A DNA stretch of 64,000 nt, taken from positions 62,001 through 126,000 of the forward strand of contig JBAZNU010000004.1 in assembly GCA_041649015.1 (NCBI GenBank), given 5' to 3'. Source of the DNA: Ignavibacteria bacterium. Lineage in GTDB: Bacteria; Bacteroidota; Ignavibacteria; Tepidaquicellales; Tepidaquicellaceae. The notes below the pieces were generated by a model. It did no database searches and was not told where the DNA came from. It worked only from the letters and a program-made list of their open reading frames with translations. A program made the translations under genes and the position numbers. Positions 18,418 to 27,489 of the stretch are shown here, piece after piece. The first letter of the stretch is position 1. Each line of letters opens with the position of its first letter.

Positions 18418-19600
18418 ATATGTTTAAATTTGAAATTCTATTAAAGTTAATATAAATAATGTTTGCGAAAAGTAATATACCGGCACACATGAATATATTT
18501 CTTAGTCCAATTATAGGAGTAATTAATGAATACATCAAGGGACCTAATATATTTCCAAGAATGGTAAAGCTTGAAGCAACTCCCATAATACCACCTTTTC
18601 TTTCGTCGGGAGTAATATTACTTATAACACTGTAGAAGACGGGAATCATTCCACCAATACAAAAGCCAAGAATGATTCTCAAGGGAATGAGCAAAATGTA
18701 AGAGAACACAAATGAATGCAGAGTTAATGCCACGAAGCCTATTGACATAGCGATAAAGAGATTTCGGTTGACACCTTTCTTGTCGTTCATTTTACCCCAA
18801 AGAGGAGAAGAGACGGCAGTTGCAATTCCGGTAACACCAAACACAACACCGGATATAGTTGAAAGAAAATCCTGATTGTCTATTAAGGATTCAATAAACA
18901 AAGCAAATCCAGGTTGTGTAATTGATACAGCCATTTGAGTTAATGCAATAGAAACGAGAACTGTTGACAGAGTTTTACTATTGAAAGAATACTTGAAATT
19001 ATCGAAAACGCTTAGCTTTTTTACAGTAATTACTTTTGTATCTTTAACCATTAGTATGACAAAAATGCCGCTGATAAGACAGAGAGAACCAGTAATATGA
19101 AAAACAAGTCTATGAGACGTAATATCTGCGATGATACCTCCGATTAAAGGACCGATAATTGTGCCAGAAGAAATAGCCATCTGCAAAACACCTATATTAT
19201 ATCCTGATTTTTCTTTTGGCGAGTTAGAAGATACGAGGGCGAGAGATGCAGGAATAAAACCGCTTGTTGCACCCTGAAACATTCTGAACATAACCAATTG
19301 ATAAACATCTTGCGACATACCGACAAGGAACTGTGAAATAGAAAGACCAATGATAGCACGTACTACCATAGACTTCTTTCCGTATTTATCACCAAGCATT
19401 CCCCAGACAGGTGTAAGAAAAAACGAAATGATAAAAGGACCAGCGAAAGCAAGCCCGCTCCATAGTTCAACTTCAGATTGCTCTGTGATTCCGAGATCTC
19501 TTATGTAAAAAGGGAGGAAGGGTACTACCATACTCATACCTACCATCGTGAAGAAAAGAGCAGCCCAAATTACATATAAGTTATTTTTTGACGAGTCCAA
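18380..19600 (-). CDS. MFS transporter, MdtG-like (DHA1 drug:H+ antiporter type)
   Basis: 406 aa with 12 predicted transmembrane helices. It matches the MdtG pattern through VVPFLPFYIRDLG, ELWSGLAFAGPF, the loop 2-3 motif WGMLGDKYGKKSMVVRAIIG and GPLIGGIIAD in helix 5 (antiporter motif C-like). The likely role is drug or metabolite efflux across the inner membrane; the substrate is unknown. It is preceded closely by leuS on the same strand and overlaps the DUF971 gene by 38 nt. No local regulator is visible. Confidence 0.88.
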   Translation of the reverse strand: MDSSKNNLYVIWAALFFTMVGMSMVVPFLPFYIRDLGITEQSEVELWSGLAFAGPFIISFFLTPVWGMLGDKYGKKSMVVRAIIGLSISQFLVGMSQDVYQLVMFRMFQGATSGFIPASLALVSSNSPKEKSGYNIGVLQMAISSGTIIGPLIGGIIADITSHRLVFHITGSLCLISGIFVILMVKDTKVITVKKLSVFDNFKYSFNSKTLSTVLVSIALTQMAVSITQPGFALFIESLIDNQDFLSTISGVVFGVTGIATAVSSPLWGKMNDKKGVNRNLFIAMSIGFVALTLHSFVFSYILLIPLRIILGFCIGGMIPVFYSVISNITPDERKGGIMGVASSFTILGNILGPLMYSLITPIIGLRNIFMCAGILLFANIIYINFNRISNLNIYGRIISYTNKEN

Positions 19601-19642
19601 TGCTAAAAAGAAAAAGACAGGTATTTTACATTAAGTGAAGTT

Positions 19643-22312
19643 TTATTTAACGACAATGTTTACCATCTTATTTCTAACAATAATAATCTTGATAATATCT
19701 TTACCGAAAATATGTTTCTTAATCGATTCATCGTCGAGTGCAATCTGCTCAAGGTCTTTTTCGAGAAGATCGTTTTCTACTTCCTTTTTTACTCTAACTT
19801 TTCCATTAACCGAGAAAGCGACGGTAATAAGAGAAGCTTTTGTGAGTAACTCATCGTATTCAGGCCACTTTTCGAAGGCAATAGAATTCTGACCACCAAG
19901 TCTTTGCCATAATTCTTCAGCAAGATGTGGCGCATAAGGAGACAGCAATAAAACGAATGTTTTGATAATATTTTTACTTATCTTATCGGCTTTATACAGT
20001 TCGTTTATAAAAATCATCATTTGTGCAATAGAAGTATTGAACTTCATATCGCCGTCCTCAATATCGTTTGTAACTTTCTTTATAGTGAAGTGCAGGAGTT
20101 TATTCATTTCAACAGCGGGACTCTCATCAATAATTTTAGTGTTTAACTCTCCTGTCTTTTCATCAATAATAAGTCTCCAAACTCTGCTTAAAAATCTGTG
20201 AATACCTGCTATGCCTTCATTACTCCAAGGTTTTGTCGCATCCAGCGGACCCATAAACATTTCGAAAAGTCTAACGGAATCAGCTCCATATTGATTAATC
20301 ATATCATCGGGATTAATTACATTACCACGAGATTTACTCATCTTAACACCATCTTCGCCGAGAATCATACCCTGATTGTAGAGAGAACCAAAGGGTTCGG
20401 AGGTCGATACGTAACCAAGGTCAAAAAGGACTTTATGCCAAAATCTTGCATACAGGAGGTGAAGGACAGCATGCTCTGATCCGCCTATATAAAGGTCAAC
20501 AGGCATCCAGTATTGCTCCTTTTCCTTATCGCAGAAAATTTCTTTATTATTCGGGTCTATGTATCTCAGGTAATACCAGCAGGAACCAGCCCATTGCGGC
20601 ATAGTGTTAGTTTCTCTTTTAACTTTTTTACCGGACTGTTTATCTGTAATATGAACCCAATCTTCAATCAAAGACAAGGGAGATTCTCCAGTTTTGGTGG
20701 TAGTATAAGAATTAACATTGGGAAGAGTGACAGGCAGGTCTTCTTCATCAAGAGCTTTTATAGTATGATCGTCTAAATAAATAAGCGGGAAAGGTTCGCC
20801 CCAGAATCTTTGTCTTGAGAAGAGCCAGTCTCTGAGTCTATAATTAACATTTCTTCTGCCGATATTTTTATCTTCGAGCCACTTAATCATCTTTTCTTTG
20901 GCTTTTGAAGTTTTAAGTCCGGTAAGGAAACCAGAATTAATTGAATAACCATCTTCAGTATAACACAGCTTACCGTTTTTAACATCCTCAAGATATTGGG
21001 AGTACTCTGTTGATGGGCTGCTGATGAGCTTTTCGAGTCCCTTTCCGGAAATAATAATATCACCGCTTTCAGAAGAAATCTTTTTGAAAGCAACATTCTT
21101 AAACTTTTCGTTAGCAACAACAGGTATTATCTCAAGACCAAATTTAACAGCAAACTCACTATCCCTTTCATCGTGTCCGGGAACGCTCATTATAGCTCCT
21201 GTACCGTAACTCATGAGAACATAGTCTGAAATATAAATCGGTATTTCAATGTTGTTTGCAGGATTAACAGCAAAAGCACCCGTAAAGACTCCAGTTTTTT
21301 CCTTTGATAGTTCAGAACGTTCAAGGTCGGATTTTCTTGCGGCAGTCTGAATGTAGTCATCGACCTCGTCCCTTTTATCCGGAGTAGTAATATCATTGAT
21401 AAGCGGATGCTCCGGTGCAAACACCATATAAGTAGCGCCGAAGAGAGTATCCGGTCGTGTAGTGAAAACTTCAATTTCTCTATAGCCATTCAAACTTTCA
21501 CTTTTAACTTTAAACTTAATAACTGCCCCTTCGCTTTTACCAATCCAGTTAGTCTGGAGTTTTTTAATATTCTCAGGCCAGTTGAGGTTATTGAGATCAT
21601 CAAGAAGTCTTTGAGCATATTTAGTAATACGGAGCTTCCATTGTTTCATTGCTTTGCGAACGACTGTGTAACCTTTCTCGAGTTGCTCCGGTACTTCTTC
21701 ATTTGCAAGAACTGTACCGAGTTCAGGACACCAGTTAACAGGAGATTCGGAAATGTAAGCAAGTCTTTGAGAATCTATATAAATGTCTCTATCTTTGCCT
21801 TCAAGAGCAACAGGAATAGTAAGTTCAGAAATAGGTCTTGCTTTATTTTCCTGAGTATCAAAATAAGAGTTGAATAGTTTCAGGAACATCCATTGAGTCC
21901 ATTTGTAGTAAGATTCATCGGTAGTATTTATTTCTCTGTCCCAGTCGTATGAAAAGCCGAGTGATTGAAGTTGAGACCGAAATCTAATAACGCATTCTTC
22001 AACACCTACACGAGGATGAACTTGTTTTTTAAGAGCAAATTGTTCCGCAGGTAATCCGAAAGCATCCCATCCCATCGGGTGAAGTACGTTAAAACCTTTC
22101 ATGCGTTTGTAACGTGCAATGATATCCGTTGCAGTATAACCTTCCGGATGCCCAACGTGCAGACCGTCACCGCTTGGATAAGGGAGCATATCGAGGACAT
22201 AGTACTTAGGTTTTGACTTGTCAATTTCATCTAATTCAGGAGTTCTAAAAACTTTATTTCGAACCCATAAGTCCTGCCATTTTTTCTCAATAAAAAGATG
22301 TTCGTATTTCAT
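19643..22312 (-). CDS. leuS: Leucyl-tRNA synthetase
   Basis: 889-aa class Ia aminoacyl-tRNA synthetase that charges tRNA-Leu. HIGH-type motif HVGH at 52-55 (GDGLHVGHPEGY), zinc/editing CP1 region in the middle (CWYYLRYIDP, YIGGSEHAVLHLLY around the catalytic core), KMSKS at 657-661 (DGVKMSKSRGN) and a C-terminal anticodon/tRNA-binding domain. Length and motif order are typical of bacterial LeuRS, with no sign of truncation. The HIT gene lies 15 nt upstream on the same strand and the MFS gene about 40 nt downstream. Confidence 0.97.
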   Translation of the reverse strand: MKYEHLFIEKKWQDLWVRNKVFRTPELDEIDKSKPKYYVLDMLPYPSGDGLHVGHPEGYTATDIIARYKRMKGFNVLHPMGWDAFGLPAEQFALKKQVHPRVGVEECVIRFRSQLQSLGFSYDWDREINTTDESYYKWTQWMFLKLFNSYFDTQENKARPISELTIPVALEGKDRDIYIDSQRLAYISESPVNWCPELGTVLANEEVPEQLEKGYTVVRKAMKQWKLRITKYAQRLLDDLNNLNWPENIKKLQTNWIGKSEGAVIKFKVKSESLNGYREIEVFTTRPDTLFGATYMVFAPEHPLINDITTPDKRDEVDDYIQTAARKSDLERSELSKEKTGVFTGAFAVNPANNIEIPIYISDYVLMSYGTGAIMSVPGHDERDSEFAVKFGLEIIPVVANEKFKNVAFKKISSESGDIIISGKGLEKLISSPSTEYSQYLEDVKNGKLCYTEDGYSINSGFLTGLKTSKAKEKMIKWLEDKNIGRRNVNYRLRDWLFSRQRFWGEPFPLIYLDDHTIKALDEEDLPVTLPNVNSYTTTKTGESPLSLIEDWVHITDKQSGKKVKRETNTMPQWAGSCWYYLRYIDPNNKEIFCDKEKEQYWMPVDLYIGGSEHAVLHLLYARFWHKVLFDLGYVSTSEPFGSLYNQGMILGEDGVKMSKSRGNVINPDDMINQYGADSVRLFEMFMGPLDATKPWSNEGIAGIHRFLSRVWRLIIDEKTGELNTKIIDESPAVEMNKLLHFTIKKVTNDIEDGDMKFNTSIAQMMIFINELYKADKISKNIIKTFVLLLSPYAPHLAEELWQRLGGQNSIAFEKWPEYDELLTKASLITVAFSVNGKVRVKKEVENDLLEKDLEQIALDDESIKKHIFGKDIIKIIIVRNKMVNIVVK

Positions 22313-22327
22313 TATAATTGTTAAGCG

Positions 22328-22780
22328 TTATTTATTAAATAGAGACTGAAGTTCTTTAAGCGTGTTATCATCGGCTTTCGGACCGAGCATGGTGGAAAGA
22401 TATCCCTGATACTTTTCGAAGAAAACATTTCCTTCGGGGTTAATGACTTTGAAATCTTTACCTAGACCATGCAGGGGATAAAGTTTTATATGAGCATGGT
22501 TTACGCCCATACCTTCCATAACGAGTGCCGTCCGCTGTACACCGAGTTTTTCATCAAGAATTTTACCAAGTTCTTTTGCAGCGAGCAGAAAACGAGAATA
22601 TATTTTGTTTGGCATATCGAAAGTATAAGAATCGAAATGCTCTTTAGGTATTACGAGAGTCATTCCCTTAGTGTTAGGAAAAATATCAAAAATAGCAAAA
22701 AACTCTTCGTTTTCCCATATTTTATAAGAGGGGATTTCTCCCGATGAAATTTTGCAGAAAATGCAATCGTCTTTTTTCAT
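22328..22780 (-). CDS. HIT-family nucleotide hydrolase/transferase with HxHxK variant motif
   Basis: 150 aa. Histidine-triad fold: N-terminal CIFCKISSGEIPSYKI (Cys6, Cys9, a zinc pair as in many HIT proteins) and PKEH (~45-48). The catalytic motif reads HAHIKL. His95 and the nucleophile-position His97 are kept, but the third triad His is Lys99; a nearby His (104) follows. It should be a nucleoside phosphoramidase-like enzyme, although the changed triad may alter activity. It lies 15 nt upstream of leuS. Confidence 0.85.
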   Translation of the reverse strand: MKKDDCIFCKISSGEIPSYKIWENEEFFAIFDIFPNTKGMTLVIPKEHFDSYTFDMPNKIYSRFLLAAKELGKILDEKLGVQRTALVMEGMGVNHAHIKLYPLHGLGKDFKVINPEGNVFFEKYQGYLSTMLGPKADDNTLKELQSLFNK

Positions 22781-22851
22781 ATAATTTTGAATAATCTTAA
22801 ATTTACGATTTTTAGCACCTAATTTCTATGAATTAATGCAGGCAGGTCCAA

Positions 22852-22890
22852 TTAAAATAAAAACCGGTAATCTTATTAAGATTACCGGTT
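22852..22890 (-). terminator. Terminator of the sorted secreted-protein gene
   Basis: Perfect 13-bp inverted repeat: arms 22862-22874 and 22878-22890 with loop ATT. On the minus strand it is followed by TTTTTATTTTAA. It is placed 40 nt after the minus-strand stop at 22931 and ahead of the HIT gene. Confidence 0.9.
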
Positions 22891-22930
22891 ATTAGAAATA
22901 AATTATACTTTTTAAATGTTGATGAAACAA

Positions 22931-23974
22931 CTATTTAACGAGCGTCATTTTTTTGACGCTGCTAAAATTTCCAGCGGAAATTTTATAGAAATATGTACCG
23001 GAATTTAGATTTGCGGCATTAAAGTTTACTTCATATACGCCGGTGTTTAATCTTTCGTTCACAAGTCTGCTGACTTCTCGTCCCAGGTTATCATAAATAA
23101 TAAGACTTGTAAAGGATTCTTTTGGTATTGAAAAAGAAATCTTTGTGGAGGGATTAAACGGATTCGGAAAATTTTGCTTAAGGGTGAAACCATTCGGGAC
23201 TTCGGTAGATATTTTTGTAATATCCACAGTCTGGCTTTTGGTTAATGTGACTAATTTACTGTGTATAGTACCTCCAATGGTGGTAATGGAACTGGTTGTT
23301 ATCTGAAACAACGGGAATTTATTAGCACCACTATACCAACCATAAGTTGTAATAACTGATGTTGTAATATTACTAAAGATTCCGATTACTGTTGAGTCAA
23401 CTATTGTTTGAACTGTTTTTACTCGAAGTGCATTGCTAAAAGTTCCTGTAGGAAGTGAAATTGTGCCGTATGCATCTCCATTAACACTTATATTTCCTCT
23501 TCTGTAAGTAGTAATACCAGAAGTTGTGAATTGTGACTGAAAATCATCAGAAAAAGTTGAGTTATAGGTGAAAGGAAATTGCATAACAACTTCCGGGTTT
23601 GAATTAACGACTACTGATGATGAATTTCCGACTCCGTGATTTATCAATTGCGCTGATGATGAAGAAAAATAAGTATAAGAAGAGGCAGACTGCTGGTACT
23701 GAGCCATGGTAGCCGATGGAAAAGAGGCTGCGTATGGAGTGCTCAACGGAGAAACATAATCAAGAACTGTTGAATCACTTGCAACATTAATGAAAGTGAA
23801 ACTCCAATTTTGATTAGCACCCGAGGAACCGGGTGTTACATTGTTAGTATCAACATTGCTGTAAGCAAACCGGTCACCAACAACAGGGCTGTAAGAAGAA
23901 GATACAGTTATTTGGGCTACTGTATTTATTCCGGAAAATGCTAAAAGAAAAAATAAAATTGTAATTGTTCTCAT
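22931..23974 (-). CDS. Secreted protein with C-terminal sorting domain, function unknown
   Basis: 347 aa. Signal peptide to about residue 20 (INTVAQ). The ~235-residue central region is Ser/Thr/Asn-rich beta structure without a recognised domain. The C-terminal ~80 residues are the type IX-like sorting domain (NFPNPFNPSTKISF, YDNLGREVSRLVNE, KKMTLVK). It is probably exported to the surface; the passenger could be a structural or adhesive module. It ends in a strong terminator, so it is likely monocistronic. Confidence 0.8.
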   Translation of the reverse strand: MRTITILFFLLAFSGINTVAQITVSSSYSPVVGDRFAYSNVDTNNVTPGSSGANQNWSFTFINVASDSTVLDYVSPLSTPYAASFPSATMAQYQQSASSYTYFSSSSAQLINHGVGNSSSVVVNSNPEVVMQFPFTYNSTFSDDFQSQFTTSGITTYRRGNISVNGDAYGTISLPTGTFSNALRVKTVQTIVDSTVIGIFSNITTSVITTYGWYSGANKFPLFQITTSSITTIGGTIHSKLVTLTKSQTVDITKISTEVPNGFTLKQNFPNPFNPSTKISFSIPKESFTSLIIYDNLGREVSRLVNERLNTGVYEVNFNAANLNSGTYFYKISAGNFSSVKKMTLVK

Positions 23975-24175
23975 TTTTTTATCCCCTTTAAATTAATAAA
24001 TTTTGACAATATAACAAAAATATCTTAATTATGTTCTGAAAAAGGAAGATAAATTGAGTGTGAATTATAAAGAAATTAAATACCAGAATTATTCATTATT
24101 AAATAGGCGGATAATTATATAAATACAAGTTTCTTACAGTTATGCAGCACACGATTCTATAAAAAAGCTGCTGTT

Positions 24176-24189
24176 TGACAAATTTGTCA
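24176..24189. promoter_or_regulatory. 14-bp perfect palindrome, possible operator
   Basis: TGACAAATTTGTCA is a perfect dyad in otherwise featureless non-coding DNA, ~200 bp upstream of the minus-strand sorted-protein start (23974). A GGATTTGTCAGG partial match lies ~90 bp further on. It could bind a dimeric regulator. Confidence 0.3.
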
Positions 24190-24210
24190 TTTTAAAATGC
24201 TGAAATTTAA

Positions 24211-24254
24211 AGACCAATTAGAGACTAATTATAGACCAATTTAAGACAAATCAG
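24211..24254. repeat. Four-unit 11-nt-period array (AGACCAATTAG type)
   Basis: Units AGACCAATTAG, AGACTAATTAT, AGACCAATTTA, AGACAAATCAG. The AGAC-AAT core repeats in perfect 11-nt phase. It is non-coding, between two minus-strand genes. Confidence 0.75.
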
Positions 24255-24481
24255 GAATTGAGAGGTTGTGACGGATTTGTCAGGAAATATTTGCAGAAAA
24301 TAAAATGGGATGTATTTGCAGGATGAGCGCTATTAATAGCAGTTAATAACGTCTGTATTTCTTAACAATTTGAAAAATATAGCAGTTGGCATATTATTAA
24401 CTATGATTCTACTATTATTCAGCATTCAAGAAGAAAAAGGAGGTAATTTCTCAGTTTCGTCTCAACTTTACAAAAATATTT

Positions 24482-25099
24482 TTATTTTATCAATTTGAAT
24501 TTTTTCTGAAGAATTTTTTCTGATGAGTTTACATTAAAAGCGTCAATTACTTCGCATGAGACAAAGAACTCTGTTACTTTTCTTTCTTTGTGCTGGAAGT
24601 CGCGTGACCTTTTCATAAGGTACAACTTCTGTGAAACTTCAACTTTTGAGGACTTAACGAGAATGAGTCCGTTTTTTTGTTTATCAAGGTTTTTGATTTT
24701 TCCGATTCCACGATCAACATCAAAAACAAACGAGACAGAATTATCTGTAAAGTAGGTTAATACTGTATCAGTAGAAGAATCCTGAGATATATAGTCAATC
24801 TGGTATGAGAATACAGGGAAAAGAAAGTATTTAGATTTCAGATTCCCTGCTGAATGGGAAGGGCTTGATTTTTTGATTGTAGAAAAATCAGTGATTGCAT
24901 TGTACTTTTTTGAATAATCGATCAGGACTTCATTAAAAGAAGAATCTGATGTAAGAGTATCTTCATGTGAAACCGTATCTAAGGCTGATTTCAGTGAATC
25001 GAGTGCGGACTGCATCTGTTCGTCTTGTTCATCATTACAAGACGAAAGAAGTATCAAAGAAAGTATAAAAACACTAATATTTAAAAAGAAACGCTTCAT
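24482..25099 (-). CDS. Lipoprotein of unknown function
   Basis: 205 aa from the preferred ATG (MKRFFLN). An in-frame ATG 24 nt upstream would give 213 aa, but it places eight polar residues before the signal sequence, and AAAGAG precedes the chosen start. The signal ends in a lipobox (LILLSSC, Cys ~21). The mature start is acidic and Asp/Glu/Gln-rich, followed by a beta-rich region. No domain is recognised. The first codons overlap the 3' end of the YgjP-like gene by 26 nt, suggesting coupled translation. Confidence 0.65.
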   Translation of the reverse strand: MKRFFLNISVFILSLILLSSCNDEQDEQMQSALDSLKSALDTVSHEDTLTSDSSFNEVLIDYSKKYNAITDFSTIKKSSPSHSAGNLKSKYFLFPVFSYQIDYISQDSSTDTVLTYFTDNSVSFVFDVDRGIGKIKNLDKQKNGLILVKSSKVEVSQKLYLMKRSRDFQHKERKVTEFFVSCEVIDAFNVNSSEKILQKKFKLIK

Positions 25100-25745
25100 G
25101 CTCTTTAAGCCATTTTTTTGCATTACTGTATTCGGGGCAGAGCTCTGCGACTTTCTGCCAGAATTTTGCTGAGTGATTCATCTCGTATAAGTGCGAGAGT
25201 TCATGAATAATAAGATAATCCTGAACATGAATCGGGCAAAGAATTAGCCGCCAGTTAAATGAAAGATTTTTTCCGGAGGAACAAGTACCCCATTTAGTTT
25301 TCTGGTCGCGAATAAAAAGTCTGTTAAATTCAAATTTGTTTTTGCTTGCTATTTCTGCAACCCTTTGTTTTATGTATTTATTCGCGATGTGTTTATACCA
25401 TATAGTCAATAGTTCATGGTTATTTACCAAATCATGACCTGATTTAATTTTCTTGATATTTCCGTATGTCATGACCCTATTCTTCAATGCCGGGTCGTTT
25501 TCAAAAACATAAGCTTCGCCAAAGAGAAGGATTTCATCGGAAGAAAGTTGTATGGATTTAGAATTGTGCTTTAAGCGGTTTACAGTTTTCAGAATCCAGA
25601 TTTTTTTATCCTGTATTAAATTATCAATTTTATTAATGGGATAATTAAGAGGAATAATTGCAGTTATATTAAGGTCATTGCTAACCCTTATACGTGCATT
25701 CTTTACATTCCTGCGAATAATGCTGTATTTTAATAGATTTTCCAG
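25074..25745 (-). CDS. YgjP/M48-like zinc metallopeptidase (non-ATG start)
   Basis: About 223 aa if the CTG at 25743-25745 is used; the frame is open up to a stop just upstream. The C-terminal half carries HELSH with a downstream NHS (HELSHLYEMNHSAKFW), the zinc site of the YgjP-like (DUF45/M48) family, and the family block DQKTKWGTCSSGKNLSFNWRL shows in the middle. The N-terminal part (RIRVSNDLNITAIIPLN, IQDKKIWILKTV) fits the family's usual beta domain, so a start at the internal TTG (25487) would wrongly delete ~85 residues. There is no ATG or GTG in the N-terminal region. Role unknown. Confidence 0.8.
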   Translation of the reverse strand: MENLLKYSIIRRNVKNARIRVSNDLNITAIIPLNYPINKIDNLIQDKKIWILKTVNRLKHNSKSIQLSSDEILLFGEAYVFENDPALKNRVMTYGNIKKIKSGHDLVNNHELLTIWYKHIANKYIKQRVAEIASKNKFEFNRLFIRDQKTKWGTCSSGKNLSFNWRLILCPIHVQDYLIIHELSHLYEMNHSAKFWQKVAELCPEYSNAKKWLKEHEAFLFKY

Positions 25746-25879
25746 TAATTATAAAAATTTTTTAAAAATAGTTAAATAATTTTCCAAATTCTTACCCAAT
25801 CGTAATATAATACAGATGCGAAAGGCTAATCGATTATACTTAAAGAAATTTAAGTATCTAATCAAAACCCTAGACCCTT

Positions 25880-25910
25880 CACCAGCCCTGCTGCCCGGCA
25901 GGGTCTGGTG
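25880..25910. other. GC-rich hairpin between divergent genes
   Basis: Arms CACCAG+CCCTGC (25880-25891) and GCAGGG+CTGGTG (25898-25910, one bulged T) form a 12-bp stem with a 6-nt loop, followed by TCATTTTTAC. It lies in the leader of the nitroreductase gene, 65 bp before its ATG, in very AT-rich surroundings. A leader attenuator or a REP-like element are both possible. Confidence 0.6.
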
Positions 25911-25974
25911 TCATTTTTACATTTCAGAAAAAGTTTAAAGGAAGTATTTTTACAGTAAATAAAATCTACTTATT

Positions 25975-26643
25975 ATGAAAGTAACAATAATTTTTCTTGC
26001 CGCAATTTTTATTGGCGTGATGGTAATTTCTTTTAGTATGAAGAAGACCCAAATAAATGACAAACCTATGATACCTGCAGAAAAGATAAAACTGCTGCCT
26101 GCTGAAACGACAGGCGGAATGCCGCTTATGGAAGCACTTAAGAAGCGTCATTCAGAAAGAACATTTTCTTCCAGAAAACTTGATGACCAGACGCTTTCAA
26201 ATCTGATGTGGGCTTCATACGGAATAAGCAGGGAGGAGAGCGGAAAGCGGACTGCTCCTACTGCAAACAATACACAAGCGATGGATGTATATGTAATATT
26301 TGAATCGGGTGCTTATAAATACATTGCGGAAGATCATTCACTGGAGCTTGTTGCAGGGAAAGACCTACGAACTTTAGCAGGTAAACAGGACTTCGTATAT
26401 ACTGCTCCCGTGAACCTTGTATATGTAGCTGATTATTCAAAGCTGAAAAATGATTCAAATAAAGAAATGTATTCGGGTGCTCATGCAGGCTTTATTGGTG
26501 AAAATGTTTATTTATTTTGTGCCTCGGCTGGGATGAATACAGTTATAAGAGCGTGGGTTGACAGAGAACCGCTTGAAAAAGAACTTAAACTGAATGAAAA
26601 CCAGAAAATAATTCTAGCGCAGACAGTTGGGTATGGGGAATAG
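25975..26643 (+). CDS. Membrane-anchored SagB/ThcOx-type nitroreductase
   Basis: 222 aa. Residues 1-22 are a single hydrophobic signal/anchor. The rest is a nitroreductase-fold FMN domain of the SagB/ThcOx subfamily: LKKRHSERTFSSRKLDDQTLSNLMWASYGI (FMN-binding N-terminal motif), RTAPTANNTQAMDVYV, GAHAGFIGENVYLFCASAGM and a C-terminal QTVGYGE. Family members oxidise or reduce small organics using FMN; here there is no cyclodehydratase neighbour, so peptide heterocycle formation is unlikely. Stand-alone oxidoreductase; substrate unknown. Confidence 0.85.
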   Translation: MKVTIIFLAAIFIGVMVISFSMKKTQINDKPMIPAEKIKLLPAETTGGMPLMEALKKRHSERTFSSRKLDDQTLSNLMWASYGISREESGKRTAPTANNTQAMDVYVIFESGAYKYIAEDHSLELVAGKDLRTLAGKQDFVYTAPVNLVYVADYSKLKNDSNKEMYSGAHAGFIGENVYLFCASAGMNTVIRAWVDREPLEKELKLNENQKIILAQTVGYGE

Positions 26644-26770
26644 GAAACGGTACACGGAAAGAGGCGAGGTTTATGTTGACAAATGATAACCTTCTGGCTA
26701 TAGTCTTTTTAAATTTTAAGATAGGATAAGAATAAGTATATTTAATGCTTTATTAAATTAAGAGAAAGAA

Positions 26771-27487
26771 TTGAAATTAGATGCATTGTTTGTAGCGAGT
26801 CATCCCGATGATATTGAAATAACAGCGGGGGGTACGGCTATAAAGTTGATAAATGAGGGTAAGAAGGTAGGGATAGTTGACCTGACGCGCGGCGAGCTTA
26901 GCACGCGCGGCAACTTAATGACAAGGAAGAAAGAGACTGAAGCAGCGTCGAAGGTGATGGGTATACACTACAGGACAAACCTGAAAATGGAAGACGGTAA
27001 CATTGCAAACACGAAAGCCAACAGGGAAAAACTGATACAAGTAATACGTGAGACAAAGCCTTCAATTATGTTTGCTCCTTATCCGTCAGACAGGCATACT
27101 GACCACATAAATGCGAGTAATTTTATCAGAGAGAGCGCATTCCTTTCAGGGCTAACAAAAATTAAAACAGGGAAGCTGAATGCGTACAGACCGCAAAGAG
27201 TTTTTTATTACAGGCATGCTTATGATTTTCCTATTACATTTATAGTGGATATAAGCGGTACTTTTAAACAGAAGATGAAAGCGATTGAGTGCTATTCGAC
27301 GCAGTTCTACAAATCAATGAGTACCTCTGCGGATGAACCGGAAACATACATAAGTACAAGTCTTTTCTGGAAGGACCTTGAGGCACGAGCAAGATTCTTC
27401 GGGTTTAAAATAGGTGCTGAATTCGGGGAACCGTTTTATTGTTATGATACTATAAGAGTATCGGCAAATAATTTATTAGAAGTATAA
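26771..27487 (+). CDS. bshB1: Bacillithiol biosynthesis deacetylase BshB1
   Basis: 238-aa LmbE/PIG-L-fold zinc deacetylase that removes acetate from GlcNAc-malate in bacillithiol synthesis. The zinc motif SHPDDIE (His11, Asp13/14) and the DRHTDH motif (His109, His112) are present. DLTRGELSTRG and the C-terminal VDISGTFKQKMKAIECYSTQF are diagnostic of BshB1 against other LmbE proteins. It starts at TTG (26771). bshA and bshC are not in the window. It lies 2 nt before the exonuclease gene, so it shares an operon with recR and the others. Confidence 0.92.
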   Translation: MKLDALFVASHPDDIEITAGGTAIKLINEGKKVGIVDLTRGELSTRGNLMTRKKETEAASKVMGIHYRTNLKMEDGNIANTKANREKLIQVIRETKPSIMFAPYPSDRHTDHINASNFIRESAFLSGLTKIKTGKLNAYRPQRVFYYRHAYDFPITFIVDISGTFKQKMKAIECYSTQFYKSMSTSADEPETYISTSLFWKDLEARARFFGFKIGAEFGEPFYCYDTIRVSANNLLEV

Positions 27488-27489
27488 TC

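Larger units (their letters stand above)
23975..24481. other. 507-bp intergenic region
   Basis: No coding frame is supported. It contains a 14-bp perfect palindrome (24176-24189) and a four-unit 11-nt-period array (24211-24254) within 80 bp of each other. The rest is AT-rich with no recognised RNA. Confidence 0.5.
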
